Under the pieces are notes generated by a model that worked only from the letters and a program-made list of their open reading frames with translations, searched no databases and was not told where the DNA came from. Position numbers and translations under genes: made by a program. 17,499 nt of DNA from Planctomycetota bacterium (GTDB lineage: Bacteria; Planctomycetota; PLA2; JAEUHO01). Of this stretch, positions 1 through 7,336 are shown piece by piece. The stretch is taken from NCBI GenBank assembly GCA_026647295.1, contig JAPKHB010000042.1, positions 1 to 17,499 on the forward strand. Reading direction: 5' to 3'. Every line of letters begins with the position of its first letter. The stretch's first letter is position 1.

Positions 1-1
1 A

Positions 2-28
2 GGCCCCCCCGCCGGATGCGACCGATGA
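2..28 (+). CDS. possible 3' end of an upstream gene (partial)
   Basis: A frame entering from the left edge reads eight codons (G-P-P-A-G-C-D-R) and stops with TGA at 26-28, 16 nt before the cysS start. Most third positions are C, as in the genes to the right, and the strand agrees with the following operon. It is too short to assign to any family and could be noise in GC-rich sequence. Only the left-hand flanking sequence can settle it. Confidence 0.22.
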   Translation, partial: GPPAGCDR

Positions 29-44
29 GCGCGAGGACGCTGCC

Positions 45-1478
45 ATGCCGCTGGTGCTCTACGACAGCCTCACGCGCGCCGCGCGGCCGTTCGTGCCGCG
101 CGACCCGCGGCGCGTGACGGTCTACGCCTGCGGCCCCACGGTCTACAGCCACGTCCACATCGGCAACTGGTCGATGTTCGTCGTGGCCGACGTCCTGGTG
201 CGCTGGCTGCGCGAGAGCGGCTACCCCGTCACGTACGTGCAGAACATCACGGACGTCGAGGACAAGATCATCCGGGACGCGCGCGCCGAGGGCGTGGACC
301 GGGCCACCTTCACGGCCCGCTGGGAAGCCCGCTACCTCGCGGGGCTCGAGGCGCTGGGGGCGCGGGCCGCCATCGACCACCTCCCGCGCGCCACCGAGCA
401 CGTGGACGGGATGGCGCGGATGATCCAGGCCCTGCTCGACGGCGGCCACGCCTACCTGGCCGAAGACGGCTCGATCTACTACCGCGTGGCCTCCTTCGAG
501 GGGTACGGCCGATTGGCCGGCGTGCGCCCGGAGTCCCTCAAGGCGGGCGCGAGCGGCCGCGTGCGGGCCGACGAATACGAGAAGGACGCGGTGGCGGACT
601 TCGCGTTGTGGAAGGCGTGGGTGCCCGAGGACGGGGACGTGTACTGGGAACCGGCGTTTCGCGTCGGCGGCGCCCGGCGCGTGGTGAAGGGCCGGCCGGG
701 CTGGCACATCGAGTGCTCGGTGATGAGCAGTGCGCTGCTGGGCGAGCAGATCGACGTCCACCTGGGGGGCGAGGACCTCCTCTTCCCGCACCACCAGAAC
801 GAGATCGCGCAGAGCGAGGCGGCCTTCGGCAAGGCGCCCTTCGTGGGCTACTGGCTGCACCACAAGCACCTGCTCGTCGACGGCGGCAAGATGTCCAAGA
901 GCAAGAAGAACTTCTACACGCTCGAAGACCTGACGGCCCGCTTCGGCCCCTCGATCGTGGCGGGCTTCCGCTACCTCGTCGCCTCCTCGCACTACCGGCA
1001 GTCGCTCAACTTCACCTTCGAGGCGCTCGAGGGCGCGCAAGCCACGGGGCGCAACCTGCGCGAGGCCTACGAGCGGCTCGGGCGGGTCGCGGGCGACGCC
1101 GCACCGTCCGCGGCCGCCGACGAGGCGGCCGCGCGCTTTGCGGCGGCGATGGACGACGACCTGCAGGGCGCCCAGGCCCTGGGCGCGCTGCACACCCACC
1201 TGGGCGCGTGCAACCGGGCCTTGAGGGACGGCACGCTCGCGCCCGCCGACGCCGCGGCGGCGCGCGCGCTCCTCGAACGCGCCGACCGCGTGCTCGGGCT
1301 CTTCCTGGGGGCGGAGGGGCGCGGGCTCACCGCCGAGCAGCGCGCGCTGGTCGCGGCCCGGGCGGCGGCCCGCGCCCGCCGGGACTGGTCCGAGGCCGAC
1401 CGCCTGCGCGACCGCCTGGCCGAGCAGGGCGTGGCCGTCAAGGACACCCCCGAAGGACAAGTGGTCTCGTTCCTGTAG
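45..1478 (+). CDS. cysS: cysteine--tRNA ligase (CysS)
   Basis: Class I aminoacyl-tRNA synthetase that charges tRNA-Cys with cysteine, using ATP, in the cytoplasm. The 477-residue length is normal for the family. Signature sites are all visible: the HIGH box appears as HIGN at residues 38-41, the KMSKS loop is at 282-286 followed by KKNFYTL, and the four zinc ligands expected from the E. coli enzyme are C29 (in ACGPTVY), C224 (in HIECS), H249 and E253 (in HHQNE). The catalytic Rossmann domain is followed by the usual helical anticodon-binding part, here very Ala/Arg-rich (about 345-477). The ATG at 45 is chosen because the protein begins directly with the conserved LYDSLTR-type strand; a GAGG at 33-36 lies 8 nt upstream. 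It heads a plus-strand gene series, and the next start is 28 nt downstream. The HIGN variant occurs in functional bacterial enzymes, so I do not read it as a defect. Confidence 0.98.
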   Translation: MPLVLYDSLTRAARPFVPRDPRRVTVYACGPTVYSHVHIGNWSMFVVADVLVRWLRESGYPVTYVQNITDVEDKIIRDARAEGVDRATFTARWEARYLAGLEALGARAAIDHLPRATEHVDGMARMIQALLDGGHAYLAEDGSIYYRVASFEGYGRLAGVRPESLKAGASGRVRADEYEKDAVADFALWKAWVPEDGDVYWEPAFRVGGARRVVKGRPGWHIECSVMSSALLGEQIDVHLGGEDLLFPHHQNEIAQSEAAFGKAPFVGYWLHHKHLLVDGGKMSKSKKNFYTLEDLTARFGPSIVAGFRYLVASSHYRQSLNFTFEALEGAQATGRNLREAYERLGRVAGDAAPSAAADEAAARFAAAMDDDLQGAQALGALHTHLGACNRALRDGTLAPADAAAARALLERADRVLGLFLGAEGRGLTAEQRALVAARAAARARRDWSEADRLRDRLAEQGVAVKDTPEGQVVSFL

Positions 1479-1506
1479 CCTCGGGGCGCCCCGCCGGAGC
1501 CCTCGG

Positions 1507-2820
1507 ATGCCCCGCCTCGCCGCCTTGCTCCTGATCGTCGCCCTGGGGGCCCCGGCCCGTGCGGGCGATGGCGACGGCGACGGCGACGCCGTGGCCGCGG
1601 CGCTACGCGCGTGGACCCGCGCCGCCTCCGAGGCCGCGCGGGCCGAGGCGGCCTGGGCGCTGTGGCAGGCGGACCCGGCGGGCGACCGCACGCTGGCGGC
1701 GCTGGGCCACGTGCCGCGCTGGGACCCCGCGGCGCCCCGGGGCGAGGTCCTTGAGTGGAAGCAGGAGGTTCCCGCCCGCGGCGAGCACACGGTGTACGCC
1801 TTCGTGCCGGCCACCTACGCGGCCGACCGCCCCTGGCCGGTGCTCGTGTGGCTGCACGGCGCGGTGGCCCGCGAGGGCGACGGGGGCGGGCGCGCCGGCC
1901 TTTCGCTGTGGGGCGCGCGCGCCGACGCCGACGACTTCCTGCTCCTGTGTCCCAGCGCCCGCAAGGGCAGCGAGTGGTGGACGCCGGAGGGGGCCGCGCT
2001 GGTGCTGGAGGCGCTCGAGACCCTGTGCCGCAGCCACCGGGTGGACGCCAACCGCGTGCTGCTCGCGGGCTTTAGCGACGGGGCGAGCGGCTGCTGGCAC
2101 TTCCTCACCCACCACCCGGGGCCCTTCTGCGGCTTTGCCGCGCTGATGGGCCACCCGCTGGTGCCGCGCGTGATGGGCGGACCGGCCTTTGCGCGCAACG
2201 TGGCCTCCCGGCCGGTGTTCGCGGTGAACGGGGGGGCGGACCGCCTCTACCCGGCCGGGGCCGTGGCGGGCCTGATGGAGGAGGTGCGCGCCGCGGGCGG
2301 CGACGTGACGTGGATCGCGCTCGAGGATGCGGGCCACGACCTGGGCGCCGTCGAGGAGGTGTGGCCGCGCCTGCGCCAGTGGTGGATCGAGCACCCGCGC
2401 GATCCCCTGCCCGCCCACGTGGCCTGGCACTGCCACCACGGCTCGCGGGCGCGCGGACGCGACTGGGTCGAGGTCGTCGAGGTGGCCGAGGACGGGCCCT
2501 TGGCCGAGGGCGCCGCGGGCGGCGTCCTGCCCTCGCCGCGCACGGAGGCCGCCCGCGGCTACGGGCGGGCCTCCGGGTGGGTCGAGGCCGCGCGCACGCC
2601 CGAGGGCGTCCTCGAGGTCCGCACCGCGGGGGTGGAGCGGCTGTGCCTGCACCTGCCCGGGGCGTGGCTCGCCGGGGAGGGCCCGCTCGTCGTCCGCCTC
2701 AACGGCCGGGAACAGGCGCTGCCGCGTCCCGCGCCGACGCTGCCCTACCTGCTCGAGCGCCTGGACGGCCGGGGGGACGGCGAGCCCCTGTGGCGGGCCC
2801 CCCTCTGGCTCACGCCTTGA
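1507..2820 (+). CDS. secreted alpha/beta-hydrolase (esterase, LpqC/PHB-depolymerase-like) with C-terminal beta-rich extension
   Basis: Probable exported serine esterase of the alpha/beta-hydrolase fold; the substrate is unknown. A signal peptide spans residues 1-19 (hydrophobic core LAALLLIVALG, ARA cleavage site), then an acidic Gly-Asp repeat (about 20-27). The oxyanion strand reads VLVWLHGA. The nucleophile elbow GFSDG places Ser190 as nucleophile, Asp245 (in NGGADRL) is the likely acid and His277 (in DAGHDLG) the base, a complete and correctly ordered triad. After about residue 295 there is a roughly 140-residue extension ending near PLWLTP, predicted beta-rich. Its layout matches that of the hydrolase at 3950-5290, so the two look like distant paralogs. 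The TGA overlaps a TTG that is the likely start of the glycosyltransferase, implying translational coupling. The extension could be a binding domain; that is inference. Confidence 0.85.
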   Translation: MPRLAALLLIVALGAPARAGDGDGDGDAVAAALRAWTRAASEAARAEAAWALWQADPAGDRTLAALGHVPRWDPAAPRGEVLEWKQEVPARGEHTVYAFVPATYAADRPWPVLVWLHGAVAREGDGGGRAGLSLWGARADADDFLLLCPSARKGSEWWTPEGAALVLEALETLCRSHRVDANRVLLAGFSDGASGCWHFLTHHPGPFCGFAALMGHPLVPRVMGGPAFARNVASRPVFAVNGGADRLYPAGAVAGLMEEVRAAGGDVTWIALEDAGHDLGAVEEVWPRLRQWWIEHPRDPLPAHVAWHCHHGSRARGRDWVEVVEVAEDGPLAEGAAGGVLPSPRTEAARGYGRASGWVEAARTPEGVLEVRTAGVERLCLHLPGAWLAGEGPLVVRLNGREQALPRPAPTLPYLLERLDGRGDGEPLWRAPLWLTP

Positions 2821-3953
2821 GGCCGCCGCCGCGGGTGCTGCACGTCACCTCCGGGCGCGCCTGGCGCGGGGGCGAGCAGCAGGTGTTGTACCTCCTCACC
2901 GGGCTCGTCCGGCGCGGCGTGCCCGCCTCCCTGATCGCGGTGCGCGGGAGCCCGATGGAACGGCGGGCGCGCGCGGCGGGGATCGCGGTCGAGGGGCTCG
3001 CCTTTCGCAACGAGGCCGACCCGCGCGGGGTGTGGGGGATCCTCCGCCGGCTGCGCCGGGACCGTCCCGACCTGCTGCACCTGCACACCTCGCAGGCCCA
3101 CGGGCTGGGGGCGCTGGCGGCGCGGCTGGCCGGGCGGCGCCGGCCCGGCGTGGTCGTCACGCGCCGCGTCGACTACAGCATCTACCGCCACTCCTTCCTC
3201 GGCCTGGACCGCTGGAAGTACGTGCCCGGGGCGGACCTCGTGCTCTGCGTCTCGGAGCGGGTGCGCGAGGTGCTGCGCGCCGACGGCCTGCCCGACGAAC
3301 GGCTCGCCGTGGCGCGCAGCGGGATCGACCCACAGCGCTTCGAGGGCGTGCCGGACCGCCGCGCCGAGTTGCGCGCCAGCCTGGGCATCCCCTCCGCGGC
3401 GCCGCTGGTGGGCGCCGTGGGCCACCTCGCGGGGCACAAGTCCCACCGCACGCTGGTGGAGGCGCTGCCGGCGCTGCTCGCGCGCCACCCCGACGCCTGG
3501 TGCGTGATCCTCGGGGAGGGAGAGGAGCGCGCCGCGCTGGAGGCCCTGGCGCGCGCGCGGGGGGTGGCCGGGCGCCTTCGGCTCCCCGGCTTCACCGACC
3601 AGGTCCTGCCCTGGCTTCGGGCCCTGGACGTGTTCTGCTTCCCCTCCCACATGGAGGGCCTGGGCACCAGCGTGCTGGAGGCCATGGCGCTGGGCCGGCC
3701 GATCGTCGCGACGCGGGCGGGCGGGATCCCCGAGATGGTGACCGACGGGGCGACCGGGCTGCTCGTCGAGCCGCGGGACCCCGCCGCCCTCGCCGCCGCG
3801 CTGGCCGCCCTGCTCGACGACCCCGCCCGCGCCGCCGCGCTGGGCCGCGCCGCGCGCGTCCGGGCCCTTGGCGAGTTCAGCGTCGAGCGGACCCTCGAGC
3901 AGACGCTCGCCGCCTACGAGCGCGTGCGGGCGGGTAGGCTGGGCCGGCGATGA
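2817..3953 (+). CDS. glycosyltransferase, GT4-type (GT-B fold)
   Basis: Predicted retaining glycosyltransferase of about 378 residues that transfers a sugar from an activated nucleotide donor, presumably to an envelope polysaccharide or glycolipid. The N-terminal domain begins RVLHVTSGRAWRGGEQQ, the Gly-rich first strand-loop typical of GT4 enzymes. The C-terminal domain carries the donor-binding signature E280-x7-E288 (EGLGTSVLE), then PIVATRAGGIPEMV and a G-x-L-V-E-P-x-D-P segment. The open frame extends far upstream, but that part lies inside the hydrolase and reads as a shadow (Arg/Pro/Gly-rich). The TTG at 2817 forms a TTGA overlap with the previous stop; a GTG at 2835 is the alternative, and no good ribosome site precedes either. 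The TGA at 3951-3953 overlaps the next ATG (ATGA). Being wedged between two secreted hydrolases suggests a shared envelope-glycan role, which is inference. Confidence 0.88.
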   Translation: MRPPPRVLHVTSGRAWRGGEQQVLYLLTGLVRRGVPASLIAVRGSPMERRARAAGIAVEGLAFRNEADPRGVWGILRRLRRDRPDLLHLHTSQAHGLGALAARLAGRRRPGVVVTRRVDYSIYRHSFLGLDRWKYVPGADLVLCVSERVREVLRADGLPDERLAVARSGIDPQRFEGVPDRRAELRASLGIPSAAPLVGAVGHLAGHKSHRTLVEALPALLARHPDAWCVILGEGEERAALEALARARGVAGRLRLPGFTDQVLPWLRALDVFCFPSHMEGLGTSVLEAMALGRPIVATRAGGIPEMVTDGATGLLVEPRDPAALAAALAALLDDPARAAALGRAARVRALGEFSVERTLEQTLAAYERVRAGRLGRR

Positions 3954-5290
3954 GGCGCTGGCTGCTCCCCTGGCTGGCCTGCCTGCTCGGGTTCGGCGCG
4001 CCGGCCGCGCCGGCCGCGCCCGAGCGCTTCGACCTCAAGGCGGTCCAGGCGCTCGCGCGGCGCTGGTTCGAGGCCCGCCCGCTTACGCGCTTTGGCGAGT
4101 GGGACCCGGCCCGCCGCCGCGCGCTGCTCGAGGAAGTCCGCGCGCTCGGCCCGCTGCCCGAGGGCCGGCTCGAGGCGATCGTCGAGGTGCTGCGCAAGGA
4201 GGCGCGCCGCCACGTGCCGCGCGCGACCGGGACGCTCGACACCCCGTACGGCCCCGCGACCTGGATCCAGCGGGGCCGGGGCGGGCCGAAGGAGGGCCTG
4301 GTCCTCGGGCTGCACGGGGGCGGTGAGGGCGCGGGCAGCGCGAGCGAGGCGGCGGGCAACTGGACCCCGGCCCGGCACCTGTGCTTCTACCCCCAGGGCA
4401 TCCGCCTCGTGCACGACACCTGGAACAGCGTCCACGGGGAGCGCTTCCTGCTCACGCTGATCGAGGTGGCCAAGGTGCACCACGACATCGACCCCGACCG
4501 CGTCTACGCGGTGGGCTTCTCGATGGGGGGCACCGGATCGATGTTCCTGGCGGGCCGCCACCCCGACCTGCTCGCCGGCGCCATCCCGGCCCACGGCGTG
4601 ATCGCCGCGCGGGGCGGCAGCAAGGTCGTGGACGAGGCCGCGGTCGGCGACCTGGAGCACGGCCTGCTCCCCAACCTGCGCCACGTCGCGCTCTGGTTCT
4701 ACACGGGCGAACTCGACCGCAACTGCGAGCCCGGGACCTTCAAGAAGGCCTGGACCGTGCTCCAGGGCCTGCGCGCGGCCGGCGACGGGGGCTACGACCG
4801 CATCCGCTTCCACCTCGACCCCGAGCGGGCCCACGCCTTCCCGCCCGGCGAGCCGGCCAAGGGCCTTCAGTGGGTGCTGGCCGAGCGCCGCGTGACCCAT
4901 CCCCGCCGGCTCACCTGGGAGGTCAACGACGCCCCCTGGCCCTGGCCGGACGACGCCGACCAGGGCAAGGCCCGCCGCTTCGTCAAGCGCTGGTTCTACT
5001 GGCTGCACTGTGCGCACCCGAGCGACCGCCTGCGGGTGGAGGCCTCGATCGCCGAGGAGGAGGGGCGCACCGTGGTCCGGATCGACGCGCCGGGCGCCTT
5101 CCGCGAGGACTTCACGGTGTACCTCTGTCCCGAACTCGCCGACCCGGCCCGGGAGGTGGAGGTGCGCTTTGGCGGGGAGGTGGCCTGGCGCGGGCGCCCC
5201 GGGCCGGACCTCGTGAGCGTGTTCGAGTCCTACGACGCGCGCCTGGACCGGCGGTTGGTCTACGACCGGCGCATCGTGCTGCCCGAATAG
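3950..5290 (+). CDS. secreted alpha/beta-hydrolase (prolyl-oligopeptidase/LpqC-like) with C-terminal beta-rich extension
   Basis: Second exported serine hydrolase of the cluster, 446 residues, substrate unknown. The N terminus has two Arg, a hydrophobic core (WLLPWLACLLGFG) and Ala-Pro repeats near 17-24, consistent with a signal peptide. Cys11 does not sit in a good lipobox. The oxyanion segment is LVLGLHGGGEG, the nucleophile elbow GFSMGG gives Ser191, Asp256 lies in YTGELDRNC and His295 in AHAFPPG, completing an ordered triad. From about residue 318 a Trp-rich stretch leads into a beta-rich C-terminal domain with Arg-Val-Glu-Ala-Ser-type strands. The hydrolase at 1507-2820 shows the same order (catalytic domain, His-Pro-Arg boundary, beta extension) at low identity. 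Its ATG overlaps the glycosyltransferase stop (ATGA), so the two are probably translationally coupled. The stop lies 5 nt from the converging histone-like gene, with no visible terminator. Confidence 0.85.
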   Translation: MRRWLLPWLACLLGFGAPAAPAAPERFDLKAVQALARRWFEARPLTRFGEWDPARRRALLEEVRALGPLPEGRLEAIVEVLRKEARRHVPRATGTLDTPYGPATWIQRGRGGPKEGLVLGLHGGGEGAGSASEAAGNWTPARHLCFYPQGIRLVHDTWNSVHGERFLLTLIEVAKVHHDIDPDRVYAVGFSMGGTGSMFLAGRHPDLLAGAIPAHGVIAARGGSKVVDEAAVGDLEHGLLPNLRHVALWFYTGELDRNCEPGTFKKAWTVLQGLRAAGDGGYDRIRFHLDPERAHAFPPGEPAKGLQWVLAERRVTHPRRLTWEVNDAPWPWPDDADQGKARRFVKRWFYWLHCAHPSDRLRVEASIAEEEGRTVVRIDAPGAFREDFTVYLCPELADPAREVEVRFGGEVAWRGRPGPDLVSVFESYDARLDRRLVYDRRIVLPE

Positions 5291-5295
5291 CGCGG

Positions 5296-5817
<522 letters not shown>

Positions 5818-5823
5818 GGGAGT

Positions 5824-5828
5824 CCTCC
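5824..5828 (-). promoter_or_regulatory. Shine-Dalgarno site of the histone-like gene
   Basis: GGAGG on the minus strand, 6 nt before the ATG at 5817, supports that start. Confidence 0.7.
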
Positions 5829-5834
5829 GGGGTC

Positions 5835-5852
5835 GGCCCGCCTGTGCGGGCC
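5835..5852 (-). promoter_or_regulatory. 5'-leader stem-loop of the histone-like gene
   Basis: A perfect 7-bp inverted repeat (GGCCCGC / GCGGGCC) with a 4-nt loop lies just upstream of the ribosome site. A weak -10-like TATCGT on the minus strand (5864-5859) would place the RNA start near 5852, so the hairpin would form the very 5' end of the mRNA. It has no U-tract, so it is not a terminator. The pairing is certain; the role is inference. Confidence 0.4.
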
Positions 5853-5914
5853 CCGCGAACGATACGCCGGCCGGGGGACGGCGCGCCAGCCCGTGGTGCG
5901 GGCGGCGGACCTGC

Positions 5915-5920
5915 TACGCT
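5915..5920 (+). promoter_or_regulatory. candidate -10 element TACGCT
   Basis: TACGCT ends 7 nt before an ATG at 5928, and the same hexamer sits before the propeller gene at 13244. No convincing -35 is seen. If used, transcription would begin at or next to the ATG of the mini-ORF at 5928. Confidence 0.3.
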
Positions 5921-5927
5921 GCGGGCC

Positions 5928-5954
5928 ATGGCGGCGGCGGATCCCCCCCGATGA
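5928..5954 (+). CDS. possible 8-codon leader ORF
   Basis: ATG at 5928 reads M-A-A-A-D-P-P-R and stops at 5952-5954, where the TGA overlaps the ATG of the next gene (ATGA at 5951-5954). The layout would permit leaderless translation of a mini-peptide and re-initiation on the downstream gene, which lacks a ribosome site of its own. It may be chance. Confidence 0.25.
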   Translation: MAAADPPR

Positions 5955-6862
5955 CCCGCGCCCTGGCCTGGGCCGCGATCACGGCGGCCGCGCTCGGCGG
6001 GGCGTGGCTCGCGCTGCCCGCCTCCGTGCGTCCCTTCGGCGCGCCCGCGGGCGACTCCGGCTCCGCGGCGGTCCCGGCCTGGGAACTCGCCGAACTGCGG
6101 CGTCTGACGCGCGTGGCCGCGGCGTTGCCCGGGGACCCCTACGACCCGGAGGCGCTCGGGCGCCTGGTCGCCGGGGCGGGCGTCGGGCTCACGCCCGCGC
6201 AGATGGAGGGGCTGCTTCCGCAGATCCACGAGCACCTCGCGGCGCTGCGCGCGAACCTCGCCGAGGCGCTGGCGGCGGCCGAGGCCGGAGCGCCCGTGGC
6301 CCAGCGGGCGCTCTTCCACGCCCGCGCGGCCCAGGCGCACGGGCGCCTCCAGCGCCGCCTGCGCCGGGTGCTCTCCGCCGCCGACGCGCAGCGGATCTTC
6401 GACGGGCTGCCCGCGCTCGTGCCGCCCGCGCCGGGCCGGGCGCCGGAGCCGCCGGCCGCGCCGCAGCCGACCGGGCCACCGGCCGGCGGCCCGCCGTCGC
6501 CGGTCGGGACCTGGGTGCTGGACGTGGCCCAGAGCCGCTTCGGGCCGGAGTCCGGCGCGGCGCAGGGGACGGGCCTGGCCCGCGCCGTGGCCGGCGGGAC
6601 CGCGGCGGACCTGCGCCTCGAGGTGCACGCCGACGGACGCTTCGAACTCCGGGTGGGCGGGGCGGGCGAGGCGTTCGTGGTGGAGGGGCGCTGGCAGGTG
6701 CAGGACGGCGTGGTCGAACTCGCCCACCACCGCGCCGGCGGCGAGGACCTGCCCGCCGGGGAGCGCGCGGTCGAACGCTACCGGCTGGGGCCGCGCGGCA
6801 CGCTCGAGCACGAGGGCCCGGACCTGCGCCTCGTCCTGCGCCGCGCCGAGGGCGACCGATGA
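5951..6862 (+). CDS. membrane-anchored protein: LTxxQ-like helical domain plus C-terminal lipocalin-like beta domain
   Basis: Family not recognised by name; 303 residues from the ATG at 5951. Earlier in-frame starts would overlap the divergent gene and precede the hydrophobic N terminus. Residues 5-24 are a signal anchor or signal peptide. A helical region (about 44-157) contains G-V-G-L-T-P-A-Q (77-84) and, about 60 residues later, R-V-L-S-A-A-D-A-Q-R-I-F (139-150). This two-motif spacing recalls periplasmic Spy/CpxP-type LTxxQ proteins. A Pro-rich linker (158-184) leads to a beta domain (186-300) starting G-T-W-V-L-D and continuing with F-E-L-R-V-G, G-R-W-Q-V-Q-D and L-E-H-E-G-P strands. 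This resembles the small lipocalin-like domains common in planctomycete proteins. It overlaps the next gene by ATGA. Location outside the inner membrane is inferred; the molecular role is unknown. Confidence 0.7.
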   Translation: MTRALAWAAITAAALGGAWLALPASVRPFGAPAGDSGSAAVPAWELAELRRLTRVAAALPGDPYDPEALGRLVAGAGVGLTPAQMEGLLPQIHEHLAALRANLAEALAAAEAGAPVAQRALFHARAAQAHGRLQRRLRRVLSAADAQRIFDGLPALVPPAPGRAPEPPAAPQPTGPPAGGPPSPVGTWVLDVAQSRFGPESGAAQGTGLARAVAGGTAADLRLEVHADGRFELRVGGAGEAFVVEGRWQVQDGVVELAHHRAGGEDLPAGERAVERYRLGPRGTLEHEGPDLRLVLRRAEGDR

Positions 6863-7329
6863 GCGCCCGGGGGCGCGCTGGATGGGTCGTCCTCGGCCTC
6901 GCGCTTTGCGCCCTGGGCGCCTGGGCGGCGCTGGACGGAGGCGGGGCCGGGCCGCCCGGCGCCCCGGCGGCCGGGCCGCGGCCCTTCGTGCTGCCCGAGG
7001 CGGCCCACGCCCGTCGGCGGGGGCGGCTGGGCCAGGTGCTCGCCCAGATGCGGCTGGGCCTGGACGCCGCCGGCCGCGAACGATTGCTGGAGGCGCTCGA
7101 CGGATTCCAGCGCGCGCGCCTGGAGTTCTGGGCGCGGCCCGAGGTCGCGGCGCTCGCCCCGGAGGCCTACGCGGAGGCGTACCGCGCCTTCGTCGCGCCC
7201 CACGCGGCCGCCGCCCGCGCCCTCGTCCCGGACCCCGCCGAGGCGGAGGCGGTCGTGCGGCGCTTCGTGGACGACGGGCGCGTGGTCCGGCCCGGGGAGG
7301 GCTCCGCAGGGGCCCCCGGGGTCTGGTAG
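6859..7329 (+). CDS. small membrane-anchored helical protein (LTxxQ-like family)
   Basis: Unrecognised 156-residue protein. The ATG at 6859 overlaps the preceding TGA (ATGA), so translation is probably coupled. Residues 8-25 are hydrophobic (W-V-V-L-G-L-A-L-C-A-L-G), a signal anchor or signal peptide. Cys17 lacks a lipobox, so a lipoprotein is unlikely. After a Gly/Pro/Ala linker (26-41), the helical part has M-R-L-G-L-D-A-A-G-R-E-R-L-L (64-77) and later A-R-A-L-V-P-D-P-A-E-A-E (119-130), the same two-motif order as the proteins at 5951, 16131 and 16723. The stop is 7 nt from the converging lipoprotein gene. Function is unknown; an envelope-stress or chaperone-like role would be a guess from the fold analogy. 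Confidence 0.65.
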   Translation: MSARGRAGWVVLGLALCALGAWAALDGGGAGPPGAPAAGPRPFVLPEAAHARRRGRLGQVLAQMRLGLDAAGRERLLEALDGFQRARLEFWARPEVAALAPEAYAEAYRAFVAPHAAAARALVPDPAEAEAVVRRFVDDGRVVRPGEGSAGAPGVW

Positions 7330-7336
7330 CCCCGCC

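Noticed and set aside
156..167. HIGN in place of HIGH in CysS as a sign of a broken enzyme
   Set aside because: The rest of the active site, the zinc ligands and KMSKS are intact, and HIGN occurs in functional bacterial CysS proteins.
1482..1493. 12-nt palindrome after cysS as a terminator
   Set aside because: It is self-complementary with no loop and no following U-tract, and the next gene starts 14 nt later in the same direction.
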